A stretch of 64,000 nucleotides of DNA. It comes from JALZKA01 sp963754045 (lineage in GTDB: Bacteria > Actinomycetota > Thermoleophilia > Solirubrobacterales > 70-9). Shown here one piece after another: positions 45,652 to 53,990 of this stretch. How positions within the stretch are numbered: position 1 is the first letter of the stretch; every line of letters begins with the position of its first letter. Location of the stretch: positions 645,414 through 709,413 of the forward strand of contig CAVWEN010000003.1 in NCBI GenBank assembly GCA_963754045.1, given 5' to 3'. The position numbers and the translations under genes were made by a program. The notes below the pieces were generated by a model. The model saw nothing but the letters and a program-made list of their open reading frames with translations, was not told the DNA's origin and searched no databases.

Positions 45652-46569
45652 CTACTTCAGCTTGAAGGCGCGGATGCGTTCCTTGAAGGCGGCCTTGTCG
45701 CGGGCATAAACGCCGTACGCGAGGGCCTGGACCAGGGCAAGCAGGGATGTGTTCGACTGGATGAACGACGGGCTGTTCGACGAGAAGTAGAGGGTGTGAT
45801 CCGAGTACTCGGCGATCTCCGAGAGGGTTGCGTCAGTGATCGATAGCGTCGTCGCCTGGCGATGCTTGGCCAACTTCATCGCGCGTACCACGATCGGATG
45901 CGTCCGCCCCGCTGAGAAGGCGATCACAAGCGCACCCTCCTCGAGCCGGCTGAGTCGGGTAATCGAGTCCTGGCGCGGGCTGGCGACTACCTCGGCGCGG
46001 ATGTCGAGCAGCGCGAGCAGGTGGCGTAGATAGCTTGCGAAGAAGGCGAGCTGGTCCATGCCCACGATCATCACCCTGCTGGCACCGGCAAGCGCGGTCA
46101 CGCAGGCTTCCACCTGCTCACGGGTGAGGCGGCGGGCGGTGTCCTCGAGGTCGCCGTGGTCGGCGGCGAGCGAGGCTTCGAACTCGGAGTGGTCGAAGTC
46201 GAAGAGGGACTGCTTGCCCGTCGTCGTCTCGCCGCCCTGTGTGCGGTACTCCTCGATCGCGGCCTGTTGAAGCTCTGGGTAGCCCTCGAAGCCGAGCGCC
46301 TGGGAAAAGCGGACGACGGTGGAGGACGAGGTGCTCGCGCGGCGGGCAAGCTCCTCCGCGGTCTGGAAGGCGGCCTCGTCGAGATGGTCGACGATGTAGC
46401 GCGCAACGTCCTTCTGGGAACGGGAAAACTCGTCGAAACGCTCAGTTATGAACTGAGAGAGCGTCTTCGCTGTCCGCTTCGGAGGGCGCCGCGTCGTGGT
46501 GCCGGTTCCGCGCGAAGCGGTTGCGGTGCCCTGCGCGGCCGGGCGCGATTTCGTTGCCGTCTTGCTCAC
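45652..46569 (-). CDS. RpiR-family transcriptional regulator
   Basis: A 305-residue regulator. A low-complexity Thr/Arg-rich leader of about 35 residues is followed by the HTH_6 domain (FSRSQKDVARYIVDHLDEAA, AEELARRASTSSSTVVRFSQ) and then a SIS sugar-phosphate binding domain (VMIVGMDQLAFFASYLRH, ALVIAFSAGRTHPIVVRAM). Such proteins normally respond to a phosphosugar. It is immediately upstream of pdxS-pdxT, so it may regulate PLP synthesis or simply be co-transcribed. The usual PdxR-type regulator (GntR/MocR) is not present here. Confidence 0.92.
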   Translation of the reverse strand: MSKTATKSRPAAQGTATASRGTGTTTRRPPKRTAKTLSQFITERFDEFSRSQKDVARYIVDHLDEAAFQTAEELARRASTSSSTVVRFSQALGFEGYPELQQAAIEEYRTQGGETTTGKQSLFDFDHSEFEASLAADHGDLEDTARRLTREQVEACVTALAGASRVMIVGMDQLAFFASYLRHLLALLDIRAEVVASPRQDSITRLSRLEEGALVIAFSAGRTHPIVVRAMKLAKHRQATTLSITDATLSEIAEYSDHTLYFSSNSPSFIQSNTSLLALVQALAYGVYARDKAAFKERIRAFKLK

Positions 46570-46655
46570 GGCGGGTTGATTCGCCTCGCCCGGCCCTTTC
46601 CCTTCTAGGCAGGCTCGGGCGGCATTGCAAACGTGGATGTGGTTGGATCGCCGCG

Positions 46656-47039
46656 ATGACGCTCGAAGAGGTCATGCGCCTCACCAACCGCAACATGATC
46701 GCGTTCGATCTGGCGCTCGGAAGCGGCGCCCTGCTGGCGCCCTCGGCAACGCTCGCCGTCCTGGGTCACGAGCGCCCTTCCGGCGACGCCGAGCATTTGT
46801 TTCGCCGCTGCGGGCCGATCTGGCTTACCTTCGCCGCCGCCCACACCGTGGCCGAGGTGCGCGACGAGCCCCGTGACTGGTGGGCGCTGGCGTGGCTGCG
46901 CGGCACCGAGTTGGCCACCGACATCGTCTGGTCCCGTTCGGCCTCCTTCAAACGACCCGGCGCCCGCGCGGGCATGTGGCTGGCGGGGCTGGCGAACCTC
47001 GCAATGGCCGCGGGGTTCGCGCGGCTAGCCGCTAAGTAG
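46656..47039 (+). CDS. Small membrane protein of unknown function
   Basis: A 127-residue protein with three or four hydrophobic segments (FDLALGSGALLAPSATLAVL, PIWLTFAAAHTVAEV, GMWLAGLANLAMAAGFARL). It starts at the ATG 46656 (MTLEEVMRLTNRNMIAFD); ATG 46674 is an alternative. No family is recognised; it resembles short actinobacterial integral proteins of unknown role. It is divergent from the RpiR gene and overlaps the next, convergent gene by 8 nt. Confidence 0.72.
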   Translation: MTLEEVMRLTNRNMIAFDLALGSGALLAPSATLAVLGHERPSGDAEHLFRRCGPIWLTFAAAHTVAEVRDEPRDWWALAWLRGTELATDIVWSRSASFKRPGARAGMWLAGLANLAMAAGFARLAAK

Positions 47040-47610
47040 ACGGATTGTTTACTTCGGGTGGTGCGTCGAGGTCGGCGGCCTCAGGCGGCTCGGCCTGACG
47101 CTCGAGCTCACCGGCGCCGACCAGCGGCTTCGAGCAGACGCTGAACCCGACCTTCTTGGCGATCCTGTGGCGCTGGGCCTGAGACCCGGACACGCGCGCC
47201 TGCGCCTGCTCGTAGCCCAGGGGGTTCTCCTTCCGAGCGGCCGCCAAGCCGTCCTCCAATTGCAAGATCCCACGCTCGCGGGCCGCGTAGTAACGATCGA
47301 GTGACCCGGCGAGCGAGCCTGGGACGTCCAATCCCTGGATCGCCGAGAGCTCCTCCCTGGCGCTTTCGATCAACGCGCCCGTCAGCTCGGCCGCCTCCTC
47401 AGGTGTACGCGGCGCGCCCTTCTGGTTATCGCGAAAGCTGTCGTGCGCATCCGTGCAGATCTCGTCGCCCTGCGCGAGGAACTCGGCGACGCTCAGATCG
47501 TCTTCGGCGAATGGGCCGAGGTCGAACAGGGCAGCCGCCAGGGCAAGCACCGCCAGCAGCGCGGCGATCGCCGCAGCGATGCGGGTGCGGTTATCCGGGC
47601 TGGCGTCCAC
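47032..47610 (-). CDS. Membrane-anchored extracytoplasmic protein, unknown function
   Basis: A 192-residue protein with one N-terminal membrane anchor (RIAAAIAALLAVLALAAALF) and an extracytoplasmic helical domain. Two cysteines, in DEICTDAHDSF and GFSVCSKPLV, could form a disulfide. The pattern of a four-helix unit with these cysteines is seen in many uncharacterised actinobacterial proteins. The end is acidic and proline-rich. It converges with the 127-residue membrane protein gene. Confidence 0.75.
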   Translation of the reverse strand: MDASPDNRTRIAAAIAALLAVLALAAALFDLGPFAEDDLSVAEFLAQGDEICTDAHDSFRDNQKGAPRTPEEAAELTGALIESAREELSAIQGLDVPGSLAGSLDRYYAARERGILQLEDGLAAARKENPLGYEQAQARVSGSQAQRHRIAKKVGFSVCSKPLVGAGELERQAEPPEAADLDAPPEVNNPST

Positions 47611-47659
47611 CGCCGCAAAGCCTAGATAGGCGGCCGGAGGCTGGTATCACCTCAGGGCC

Positions 47660-47929
47660 ATGATTAATTTCGAGGGCCTGCCCGACGCGCGCACGAGCCT
47701 TGTCGGCCTCGAGTACGGCGGCATTGAGGTGTGGCTGATCCGCAGTGTCTCCCAGAAGCTCTACCGCTGCCCCGGGTGCGGCGGCGCGGTCGAGATCGGA
47801 GCCGAACACGTGATCGTCCAGAAGATCCAGCGGGGCGGGCGCTCCGAGCACCAGCACTGGCACCGCGGCTGCGCCGAGGACGAGGTGCTGCTGGGTCTGC
47901 GTCAGCTACGCACGGCGCCGGCGCGCTAG
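47660..47929 (+). CDS. Small zinc-ribbon-like protein
   Basis: An 89-residue cytoplasmic protein. Possible metal ligands are CPGCGG at about residue 37, then HQHWHRGC near residue 67. It has no membrane segment. The short conserved look (SLVGLEYGGIEVWLIRSVSQ) suggests a conserved actinobacterial protein of unknown role. It is divergent from the gene at 47610 and faces the secreted protein gene that ends at 47937. Confidence 0.75.
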   Translation: MINFEGLPDARTSLVGLEYGGIEVWLIRSVSQKLYRCPGCGGAVEIGAEHVIVQKIQRGGRSEHQHWHRGCAEDEVLLGLRQLRTAPAR

Positions 47930-47936
47930 CCGCGCC

Positions 47937-48761
47937 CTACTTCTCCTCGCAGTAGGCATAGGCGTTGATCTTGCTGCGGATGAAGGTCGAGACCCTCACC
48001 CTCCAGGTCCGGCCACCGACCTTGTGGGACGCGTCGAAGAACGAGACTCCCTTGTTGACGGGTCGATTGGTGGTGAATCCACCCGAGACCACGCGCTCGT
48101 CGCGCCGGCACCTGGCCTTGACCACATATGTCTTGATCTGGTACCCCTCAGGATCCACCGTCCGCGACCTCCTCACGCCTCGCGGTGCCTTGCCGTTGGC
48201 GCAGGTGACGAAGGCGACCAGCGGGTCGCCTTCGTCGGCATCGAAGTCGTTCGCGACCACGATCCATCCTCGCTTGCCGGCGCGGCGCTGGCCGTACGGC
48301 AGCGGGTCGCGGTATTTTGGCGAGCTGCCGCGGATGTCGGTGCCGCCCGAAATTGCGACCTTGCCGACCGGGCACTTCGCGGTTGTCGTCTGGCGGCCGG
48401 AATCAGGCGTTGCCTTCGACCTCGACTCGGTGCTCACATTCTGGTCGCGGCAGTAGGCATACGCGATCAGTCGATCGTTCTCCGCGGAACCGTACGCCTT
48501 GAGCGCCGAAACCCACCCGCGCTGTCCGGAGCGCGCCGAGCCGATGAAGAAAGCCTCCGACCCGGTGGTTTTGAAGCCGCCGGACACCGCCTCCTTGCCG
48601 GCCGGGCACTTCGCCTTGCCCTTGGTGGCGTGCGTACCCGGCTCCATCGGGACGGACGTCTTCACAGTGCTGAGGTTCCCACCTCCGGCCGCGCCCGCGA
48701 GAGCCGACAGCGCCAGCGCTCCCGCGCAGGTCGAAATGACGACGCTCCTTGCTCTGCTCAT
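47937..48761 (-). CDS. Secreted protein with three Cys-flanked SGG-type repeats
   Basis: A 274-residue exported protein. A signal peptide (MSRARSVVISTCAGALALSA, then LAGAAGGG) precedes three tandem repeats of about 70 residues. Each starts with a cysteine and an SGG turn (KCPAGKEAVSGGFKTTG, KCPVGKVAISGGTDIRG, RCRRDERVVSGGFTTN) and ends with a tryptophan and a second cysteine (YAYCRDQ, VAFVTCANG, NAYAYCEEK). A related single unit is found at 24668-25051. Disulfides within each repeat are likely. Function unknown; cell-surface location inferred. A strong AGGAGGGG Shine-Dalgarno sits upstream of the ATG. Confidence 0.85.
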   Translation of the reverse strand: MSRARSVVISTCAGALALSALAGAAGGGNLSTVKTSVPMEPGTHATKGKAKCPAGKEAVSGGFKTTGSEAFFIGSARSGQRGWVSALKAYGSAENDRLIAYAYCRDQNVSTESRSKATPDSGRQTTTAKCPVGKVAISGGTDIRGSSPKYRDPLPYGQRRAGKRGWIVVANDFDADEGDPLVAFVTCANGKAPRGVRRSRTVDPEGYQIKTYVVKARCRRDERVVSGGFTTNRPVNKGVSFFDASHKVGGRTWRVRVSTFIRSKINAYAYCEEK

Positions 48762-48918
48762 TGGGAACCCCTCCTATTGATCTCCGACCCGGCACAAGCT
48801 ACCGACAATCCACCTGGGGCGATCGCGATGGCCGCTTGCGAGATCCTGAATGGACTGCCGCCCCTTCACTCCGTAGGATTTGCCGGGGGGACTAGGTAAC
48901 TACGGGAAGGCTTGGATT

Positions 48919-50199
48919 TTGACGCGGATCGGAGTAGTGCCGCGAGGCATCGGGCTGCTGCTGGCCGCGCTCGCGGGTGCCGGCAGCCTCGCCGGCGGTG
49001 CGAACGCCGGCACCCGCAGCGATCCGGCAGACGCTCTCGGACCGCTCGACCTATCGGCGATCAGCCTCACGCAGGACGTCAAGCGCGTCAAATTGAGGCT
49101 CACGACCCACGAGCCAATGCCGGGAACGGGCCAGCTCGCGCGCTACCCGTCGCGGGTCGAAGCCGATGATGAGCGCTATCTCTGCGTCGAGCTGCGCACG
49201 CGCAAGCTCGGCCGGAGACTGCTGTGCCTGGGCGGCGAGACGAAGCGGGGCAAGACGCGGCTCGGCTACTCGCGCGTCGCCCAGAGCGGCCAGACAACCA
49301 AGCTGCGTGCAGTCCGGGCGCGGTTGAAAAGGCTGAGCCCCCGCCGCCTGCTCCTCAGCTTCGCCATGGCCGACGTCGGCCTGCAACCGCCCAGGATCTA
49401 TTGGCGCGTGGTGAGCGGCTGGAGGGCGACCGAGTGCCGGCCCGAGCCTCCACCAGGGCCCCTCCAACAGCGCCCGGAGACACGCCGGCAGGAACCGCCG
49501 CCGGCTGCGAACAGGTGCTTTGACATTGCCCCAAACGAAGGGGTCGAGTCCGAGCCGCTGCACCGGATACGCCGAGCGGGCTGCACCCGCGACGAGCAAT
49601 CGGTGCTCCGCAACGGTTCGCGGCGCCGCAAGAAGATCGCGCTCACCTTCGACGACGGGCCGAGCGCGTACACGGCGCGAGTCCTCTCAATTCTCAACGA
49701 GCGCAACGCCGATGGCACCTTCTTTGTCCTCGGCAGCCAGACCGGTAGGCGAAGCGGCGTTCTGCGGCAAGCGCTGCGTGCCGGTCACGAGCTCGGCAAC
49801 CACTCCACCTACCACAGTGCCCTGCCGTCGAAGTCGGACATGCGGCGGACAAACGCTGTGATCAAGGCGGCGACAGGCTTCAGACCGTGCACGTTCCGCC
49901 CGCCCTACGGCGCACTGAACGGGACCGTTGTGGCGAACGCTCGTGCGCTCGACATGTCCACCATTCTTTGGGACGTAGACACCAACGACTGGATGACTCC
50001 GGGCTCGAGCGCCATCTACCAGCGCGCAACCTCGGCGAAATCTGGCTCGATCGTTCTGATGCACGATGGAGGCGGGAACCGGTCCCAGACGGTCGCGGCG
50101 CTGCCCGGCATCATCCGAAAACTGCGCTCCCGCGGCTTCAAGCTCGTCACGGTGACCGAGCTTCTGCGCGAGCGCTTCGTCTGGCGCGAGGTCCATTAG
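48919..50199 (+). CDS. Secreted polysaccharide deacetylase (NodB domain)
   Basis: A 426-residue exported protein. A signal peptide (VVPRGIGLLLAALAGAGSLA) is followed by a 200-residue beta-rich region without known domain and then a NodB/CE4 deacetylase. Motifs are IALTFDDGPSAYTARVL, HELGNHSTYHSALP with the metal histidines, FRPPYGALNG, WDVDTNDWM and SIVLMHDGGGNRS. It would remove acetyl groups from peptidoglycan or another glycan. The TTG at 48919 is preferred; an in-frame TTG at 48880 is also possible. The lysozyme gene follows directly. Confidence 0.88.
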   Translation: MTRIGVVPRGIGLLLAALAGAGSLAGGANAGTRSDPADALGPLDLSAISLTQDVKRVKLRLTTHEPMPGTGQLARYPSRVEADDERYLCVELRTRKLGRRLLCLGGETKRGKTRLGYSRVAQSGQTTKLRAVRARLKRLSPRRLLLSFAMADVGLQPPRIYWRVVSGWRATECRPEPPPGPLQQRPETRRQEPPPAANRCFDIAPNEGVESEPLHRIRRAGCTRDEQSVLRNGSRRRKKIALTFDDGPSAYTARVLSILNERNADGTFFVLGSQTGRRSGVLRQALRAGHELGNHSTYHSALPSKSDMRRTNAVIKAATGFRPCTFRPPYGALNGTVVANARALDMSTILWDVDTNDWMTPGSSAIYQRATSAKSGSIVLMHDGGGNRSQTVAALPGIIRKLRSRGFKLVTVTELLRERFVWREVH

Positions 50200-50961
50200 A
50201 TGCCTAATTGCCTTCGGCGCGTCGGGTTGGCTACCGTGGCAGCGTCCCTTGCTGCGCTAGCGATTTCCGCGCCGACGCCGGCGGCGGGCGCGTGGACGCC
50301 AGGTATCGACGTCTCGCGGTTTCAGGGAAAGATCGAATGGAGTGCGGTCGCCGACACGCGGGTGCGCTTTGTGTTCGCGCAAGCAAGCCGCGGAGACGGC
50401 GGCGACTGCGCCGTCGTGCCCGAGCGCTGCGGCGCCGACGAGACCTACGCTCGCAACTACCGGCGAGCCCGCGCCGCGGGGCTTCGGGTCGGCGCGTACC
50501 ACCGGGCCTTCACCGGCGGCCGCGGGACCCGCGGCGTACGCAAGGACGCAAGGGGCGAGGCCAACTTGTTCGTCGCGATGGTGGGTCACTTGCGCCCGAG
50601 GGATTTGCTCCCGGCACTCGACCTGGAATCTCCGTTCGGCGGCCTGGGCCCACGCCGTCTGCGTCTTTGGATCCGTACCTGGTTGCGCCGGGTTGAGCGC
50701 CGGCTCGGCAGTACGCCAATCATCTACACCAACCGATCGAGCTGGCGTGCCACCGGCGACACGACCGAGTTCGCACTGGCCGGCTCGCCACTCTGGATCG
50801 CGAACTGGGACGTCGATGCCCCCCTGGTGCCTGCGGCCGACTGGGCCGGCAACGGCTGGTCGATCTGGCAGCACACCAGTTCGGGCAGGGTTCGAGGGAT
50901 CCGCGGAGCGGTCGACCGCAATCGCCTGCGAGTCCCGTTGCGCGAAGTGAGCGTTCGATAG
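50200..50961 (+). CDS. Secreted GH25 lysozyme-family hydrolase
   Basis: A 253-residue glycosidase. After a signal peptide (VGLATVAASLAALAISAPTP) the GH25 barrel starts with GIDVSRFQGKIEWSAV. The catalytic Asp and Glu fall in LLPALDLESPFGG, preceded by AYHRAFTG, and the later segment is IIYTNRSSW with WQHTSSGRVRG at the end. It would cleave peptidoglycan. The ATG at 50200 directly follows the deacetylase stop, so the two cell-wall enzymes are made from one transcript. Confidence 0.9.
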   Translation: MPNCLRRVGLATVAASLAALAISAPTPAAGAWTPGIDVSRFQGKIEWSAVADTRVRFVFAQASRGDGGDCAVVPERCGADETYARNYRRARAAGLRVGAYHRAFTGGRGTRGVRKDARGEANLFVAMVGHLRPRDLLPALDLESPFGGLGPRRLRLWIRTWLRRVERRLGSTPIIYTNRSSWRATGDTTEFALAGSPLWIANWDVDAPLVPAADWAGNGWSIWQHTSSGRVRGIRGAVDRNRLRVPLREVSVR

Positions 50962-51096
50962 CTCGACGCCGAGGGCGGGCGGCGGATCCACTGACCAAAG
51001 GCACCGAAAGCCGGTCGGCGGCCGGCCTGACCGCTCGGTGAGTCGGCTGCCCTGGGTATAGGGTGGTTGAGCCAATCGCAACAAAGCGAGGAAGAC

Positions 51097-51396
51097 ATGC
51101 CGGCATACGTAGTCGCGAACTACAAGGTCACCAACCCCGAGGCTTTCGAGCCGTACGTACCCGCGGTGGTGCCGGTCATCACCGGCGCGGGCGGCGAGAT
51201 CGTCGTTGCCGATTTCGAGTCCGATCCGGTTGAGGGCAACCCCGGTCACGTAACTGTCGTTCTCAAGTTCGAGTCCAAGGACGCGATCAACGCTTGGTAC
51301 ACGAGCGATGAGTACGAGGCGGTCAAGGGGCTTCGCACCGACAACAGCGAAGGTCAGGTCACGGTCGTAGACGGTTTCGTGCCACCCACCGACTGA
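51097..51396 (+). CDS. DUF1330-family protein
   Basis: A 99-residue dimeric alpha-beta barrel-like protein. The start MPAYVVANYKVTNPEAFEPY and ESKDAINAWYTSDEYEAVK are typical of DUF1330. The biochemical role of the family is not established. An AGGAAG Shine-Dalgarno lies 3 nt before the ATG at 51097. It is followed 12 nt later by an NTF2-like gene. Confidence 0.88.
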   Translation: MPAYVVANYKVTNPEAFEPYVPAVVPVITGAGGEIVVADFESDPVEGNPGHVTVVLKFESKDAINAWYTSDEYEAVKGLRTDNSEGQVTVVDGFVPPTD

Positions 51397-51408
51397 ACCC
51401 AGCCGGCG

Positions 51409-51810
51409 ATGCCGGAGCAGAGCGTCGAGGCGCTGGTCTGCCGGACCGTTGACGCTGTCAACCGACGCGACCTGGAAGCCTTCCTGGCGCTGATGGGTGA
51501 GGACGTGGAGTCGGTGTCTCGCATCGTCGCCCTCGAGGGGGGTCTGCACGGTCACGAAGGCGTTCGCCATTGGTGGAACAACTGGTTCGGAACTTTCCCG
51601 GATTACACCATCGACGTGATCTCGGTGCGCAGCGCTGATGATGTGGCCGTCCTAACGATTCGCGCCGTGGGTCACAGCGCAGGTGGCGCGGTGCCCTTCG
51701 AGGACCGGGCCTGGCTCGTATCCCGATGGACGGACGGTAAATGCGTCCGCTGGCAAGTCCTGACCGACGAAGAAGCGGCGCTCAGACTCGCCGGGCTTGG
51801 CAACCCATAG
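51409..51810 (+). CDS. NTF2-like (SnoaL-type) protein
   Basis: A 133-residue protein with the SnoaL-like layout: VCRTVDAVNRRDLEAFLALM, GLHGHEGVRHWWNNWFGTFP, then beta strands with YTIDVISVR and VLTIRAVGHSAG. It follows DUF1330 by 12 nt and precedes a second, frameshifted family member. Ligand or substrate unknown. Confidence 0.85.
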   Translation: MPEQSVEALVCRTVDAVNRRDLEAFLALMGEDVESVSRIVALEGGLHGHEGVRHWWNNWFGTFPDYTIDVISVRSADDVAVLTIRAVGHSAGGAVPFEDRAWLVSRWTDGKCVRWQVLTDEEAALRLAGLGNP

Positions 51811-51831
51811 GCGACGCGGATCGAAAGCTCG

Positions 51832-52238
51832 ATGTCCGAGAAAGTGGTCGATGCCCTGCGCGCCGTCTACGAGGCCTGGGCGGGAGGCAACTTCCGAAGT
51901 TCCGCAGGCGCGGGGTTGTACGACCCGGATCTACTTTGGGTCTTATCCGACGAATTCCTCGACCCTCGTGGATACCGCGGACTTGAGGAGGCCGCCAGAA
52001 GTTTTCGCGAATGGCTGCAAGCGTGGTCGCGTTGGAGTATCGCGGCGGAGAGCTTTCTTGAACATCGCGACACACCGTGGTCGCGCTAACACACTTTCAC
52101 GGCCGCGGCCGTGACAGCGGCCTCGAAATTGAGGGTCGAGGGGCGGATCTATGGACCTTTCGTGGCGGCAAGGTGATTCGGCAAGAGGTGTGGCTTGATC
52201 GCGACGCCGCCCTCAAAGCGATTGGTCTGATCGGGTAG
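51832..52238 (+). pseudogene. NTF2-like gene broken by a frameshift
   Basis: The first frame (51832-52089) starts MSEKVVDALRAVYEAWAGGN, includes YRGLEEAARSFREWLQAW, and stops after EHRDTPWSR. The second half of the same fold continues in another frame from about 52077 to the TAG at 52236-52238: VVALTHFHGRGRDSGLE, then DLWTFRGGKVIRQEVWLD. Joining them with a one-base change near 52070-52080 gives a normal SnoaL-type protein of about 135 residues. Either a real inactivation or a sequencing error. Confidence 0.85.
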
Positions 52239-52267
52239 CTCGTCATTCATCTGGCGGCTTCTTTTTA

Positions 52268-52341
<74 letters not shown>

Positions 52342-52351
52342 GGGATTTGCT

Positions 52352-53590
52352 TTATCCCTGCAAACGAGGGGTGTTCTGGTGTTCCTTTCTGGCGCCGCGG
52401 CTGCCCGCAGGACCGCCGGGCTCAACGATTGTGCCTATTTGTGCCCAATCAAGGGCCCTGTCGAACGCTTCGAGGTATGTCCCGCTCAGCCGATCGCGCC
52501 GCTTCGCAGCCCGCTGATAGACGCGGAACGTGAAGCTCGGGTCGGCGTGGCCGAGCTGAGTCGCAATGTAGACGGGGTCATCGCCGAGCGCCGCACGGAC
52601 GCTCGCATATGTGCGGCGCAGGGAGTGCGGTGTGACGCGTTCGCTGATCGGGTCGATCCCGCGATCGGCCAGCTCCCCGTTGGCGCGCCGGATCAGCGTC
52701 TTCAGCCGACGCGCGACGTTCGAGCCATCCTGCCGTGTGCCTCGTCGCGTCACGAACACCGGGTCGGAGCCCGCGCTCCTCGTCCTAAACGCCTTCCATT
52801 CACTCAGCGCCTCGATCAAGCCGCCCGGAAGATCTACCTCTCGATACGTGCCGGCGTCCGTCTTCGCCTTGCCAACGATCAGGGTGCCCGTGGCGAGATT
52901 CACGTCCTTCCAGTCGAGTGCCAGGGCTTCGCCGATGCGAAGTCCCGCACCCGCCAAGGTCGCAACAAGCGGCCGAAGGTATGTGTCCGCGGCGTCCAAT
53001 AGGGCCATGACCTGCTCGGGCTCCACCCACGTTCGCTGCGGCTTCTCAACCTTGACCCGGCGACGACGACCACGCGCCGGGTTCGCTCCATCAACCAGCC
53101 CGTACTCGATCGCGACGTCCAAGATCTGCGCCAGGAGCTTCAGCGTCTTGTTGATCTGTGCTGGGCCGAGCGTCCCTGCCCTGACCTGCGCCGCCTTGTA
53201 GCGATCCACCTCCACGATGCTGATCTCGTCGAGGCTGTGCTCGCCGAAGAACGGCAAGAGGTGATGCGACAATCCGTACTCGTAGTCCTGGATCGTCCGC
53301 GGCCGCAGCTCGCCACGACGACCGTCGAGCCACTGCGACGCGAACTCGTGAAAGGCCACCATTCCCGCCGGCGCCTCCGGGTCTGCGCGCTTGGGCGCCG
53401 GCCGCCAGACGCCCCGCTCGACGTCCGCGAGGACATGACGCAGCTCCGACTCGGCCCGCTGGCGGGTCCACCCTTCCTCCGGTCGACCGAGCGTCACAAA
53501 CCGTCGCTTCCCATACGCGACGAACCGGATCGACCAGCTACGCCGCGCGCCGCTCGGCGGGATGATCTGCCCGGTTGGTTTCCGTCCCAC
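52352..53590 (-). CDS. Tyrosine-type site-specific recombinase (phage integrase family)
   Basis: A 412-residue integrase. An N-terminal arm-binding type domain (SWSIRFVAYGKRRFVTLGRP) and SAM-like core-binding domain (FHEFASQWLDGRRGELRP) precede the catalytic domain. The catalytic residues are visible: the first Arg in GAGLRIGEALALDW, the HxxR in TPHSLRRTYASV, a His in TQLGHADPSFTF, and the nucleophilic Tyr in FRVYQRAAKRR. The GTG at 53590 is preceded by GGAGAGG. It lies 11 nt from the CAU tRNA, as expected for an element integrated there. Confidence 0.93.
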   Translation of the reverse strand: MGRKPTGQIIPPSGARRSWSIRFVAYGKRRFVTLGRPEEGWTRQRAESELRHVLADVERGVWRPAPKRADPEAPAGMVAFHEFASQWLDGRRGELRPRTIQDYEYGLSHHLLPFFGEHSLDEISIVEVDRYKAAQVRAGTLGPAQINKTLKLLAQILDVAIEYGLVDGANPARGRRRRVKVEKPQRTWVEPEQVMALLDAADTYLRPLVATLAGAGLRIGEALALDWKDVNLATGTLIVGKAKTDAGTYREVDLPGGLIEALSEWKAFRTRSAGSDPVFVTRRGTRQDGSNVARRLKTLIRRANGELADRGIDPISERVTPHSLRRTYASVRAALGDDPVYIATQLGHADPSFTFRVYQRAAKRRDRLSGTYLEAFDRALDWAQIGTIVEPGGPAGSRGARKEHQNTPRLQG

Positions 53591-53633
53591 TTGAGCTACC
53601 TCTCCGTTGGGCCCATCATGACGCGACTGGTCC

Positions 53634-53990
53634 TCACTCGGACCGCCCGTCCTTGATCGGCAGAAGCTCGATCGACCTCTTCCGCGGCCGCCGCCGTCCG
53701 GGCCGCTTTGGCCCTCCGGCGCTGTCGCCGGGCGCCGCTCCACGGTGCGCCTGGAGTCGAGCAGCCACGATCTCTGGGTCGAAGCGAAGCCGCGGCCGAC
53801 TGCCTCCACCCAGCGGTAGCGCGCCCAGCTCTTCCGCGTGGTCGTAAACCCACGATCGAGCAACGCCAAAGCGCCGAGCCACCTCTGCCGCGTCGATGAG
53901 TTCGCCGGCGTGAACGTCGTCACGAAGCAGTTCGGCGAGCCGTCTCGCGACGGCCTCGATCGAGCTCTCGTGGAGCCGAACCTCGTTCAT
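53634..53990 (-). CDS. Excisionase-like helix-turn-helix protein
   Basis: A 118-residue DNA-binding protein. The helix-turn-helix is LIDAAEVARRFGVARSWVYD, with a wing-like PLGGGSRPRLRFDPEIV, then a basic tail KRPGRRRPRKRS. This is the layout of excisionases and MerR-like HTH proteins carried next to integrases. The ATG at 53990 overlaps the stop of the upstream replication-relaxation-like gene by 4 nt, and the integrase gene starts 43 nt downstream. Confidence 0.8.
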   Translation of the reverse strand: MNEVRLHESSIEAVARRLAELLRDDVHAGELIDAAEVARRFGVARSWVYDHAEELGALPLGGGSRPRLRFDPEIVAARLQAHRGAAPGDSAGGPKRPGRRRPRKRSIELLPIKDGRSE

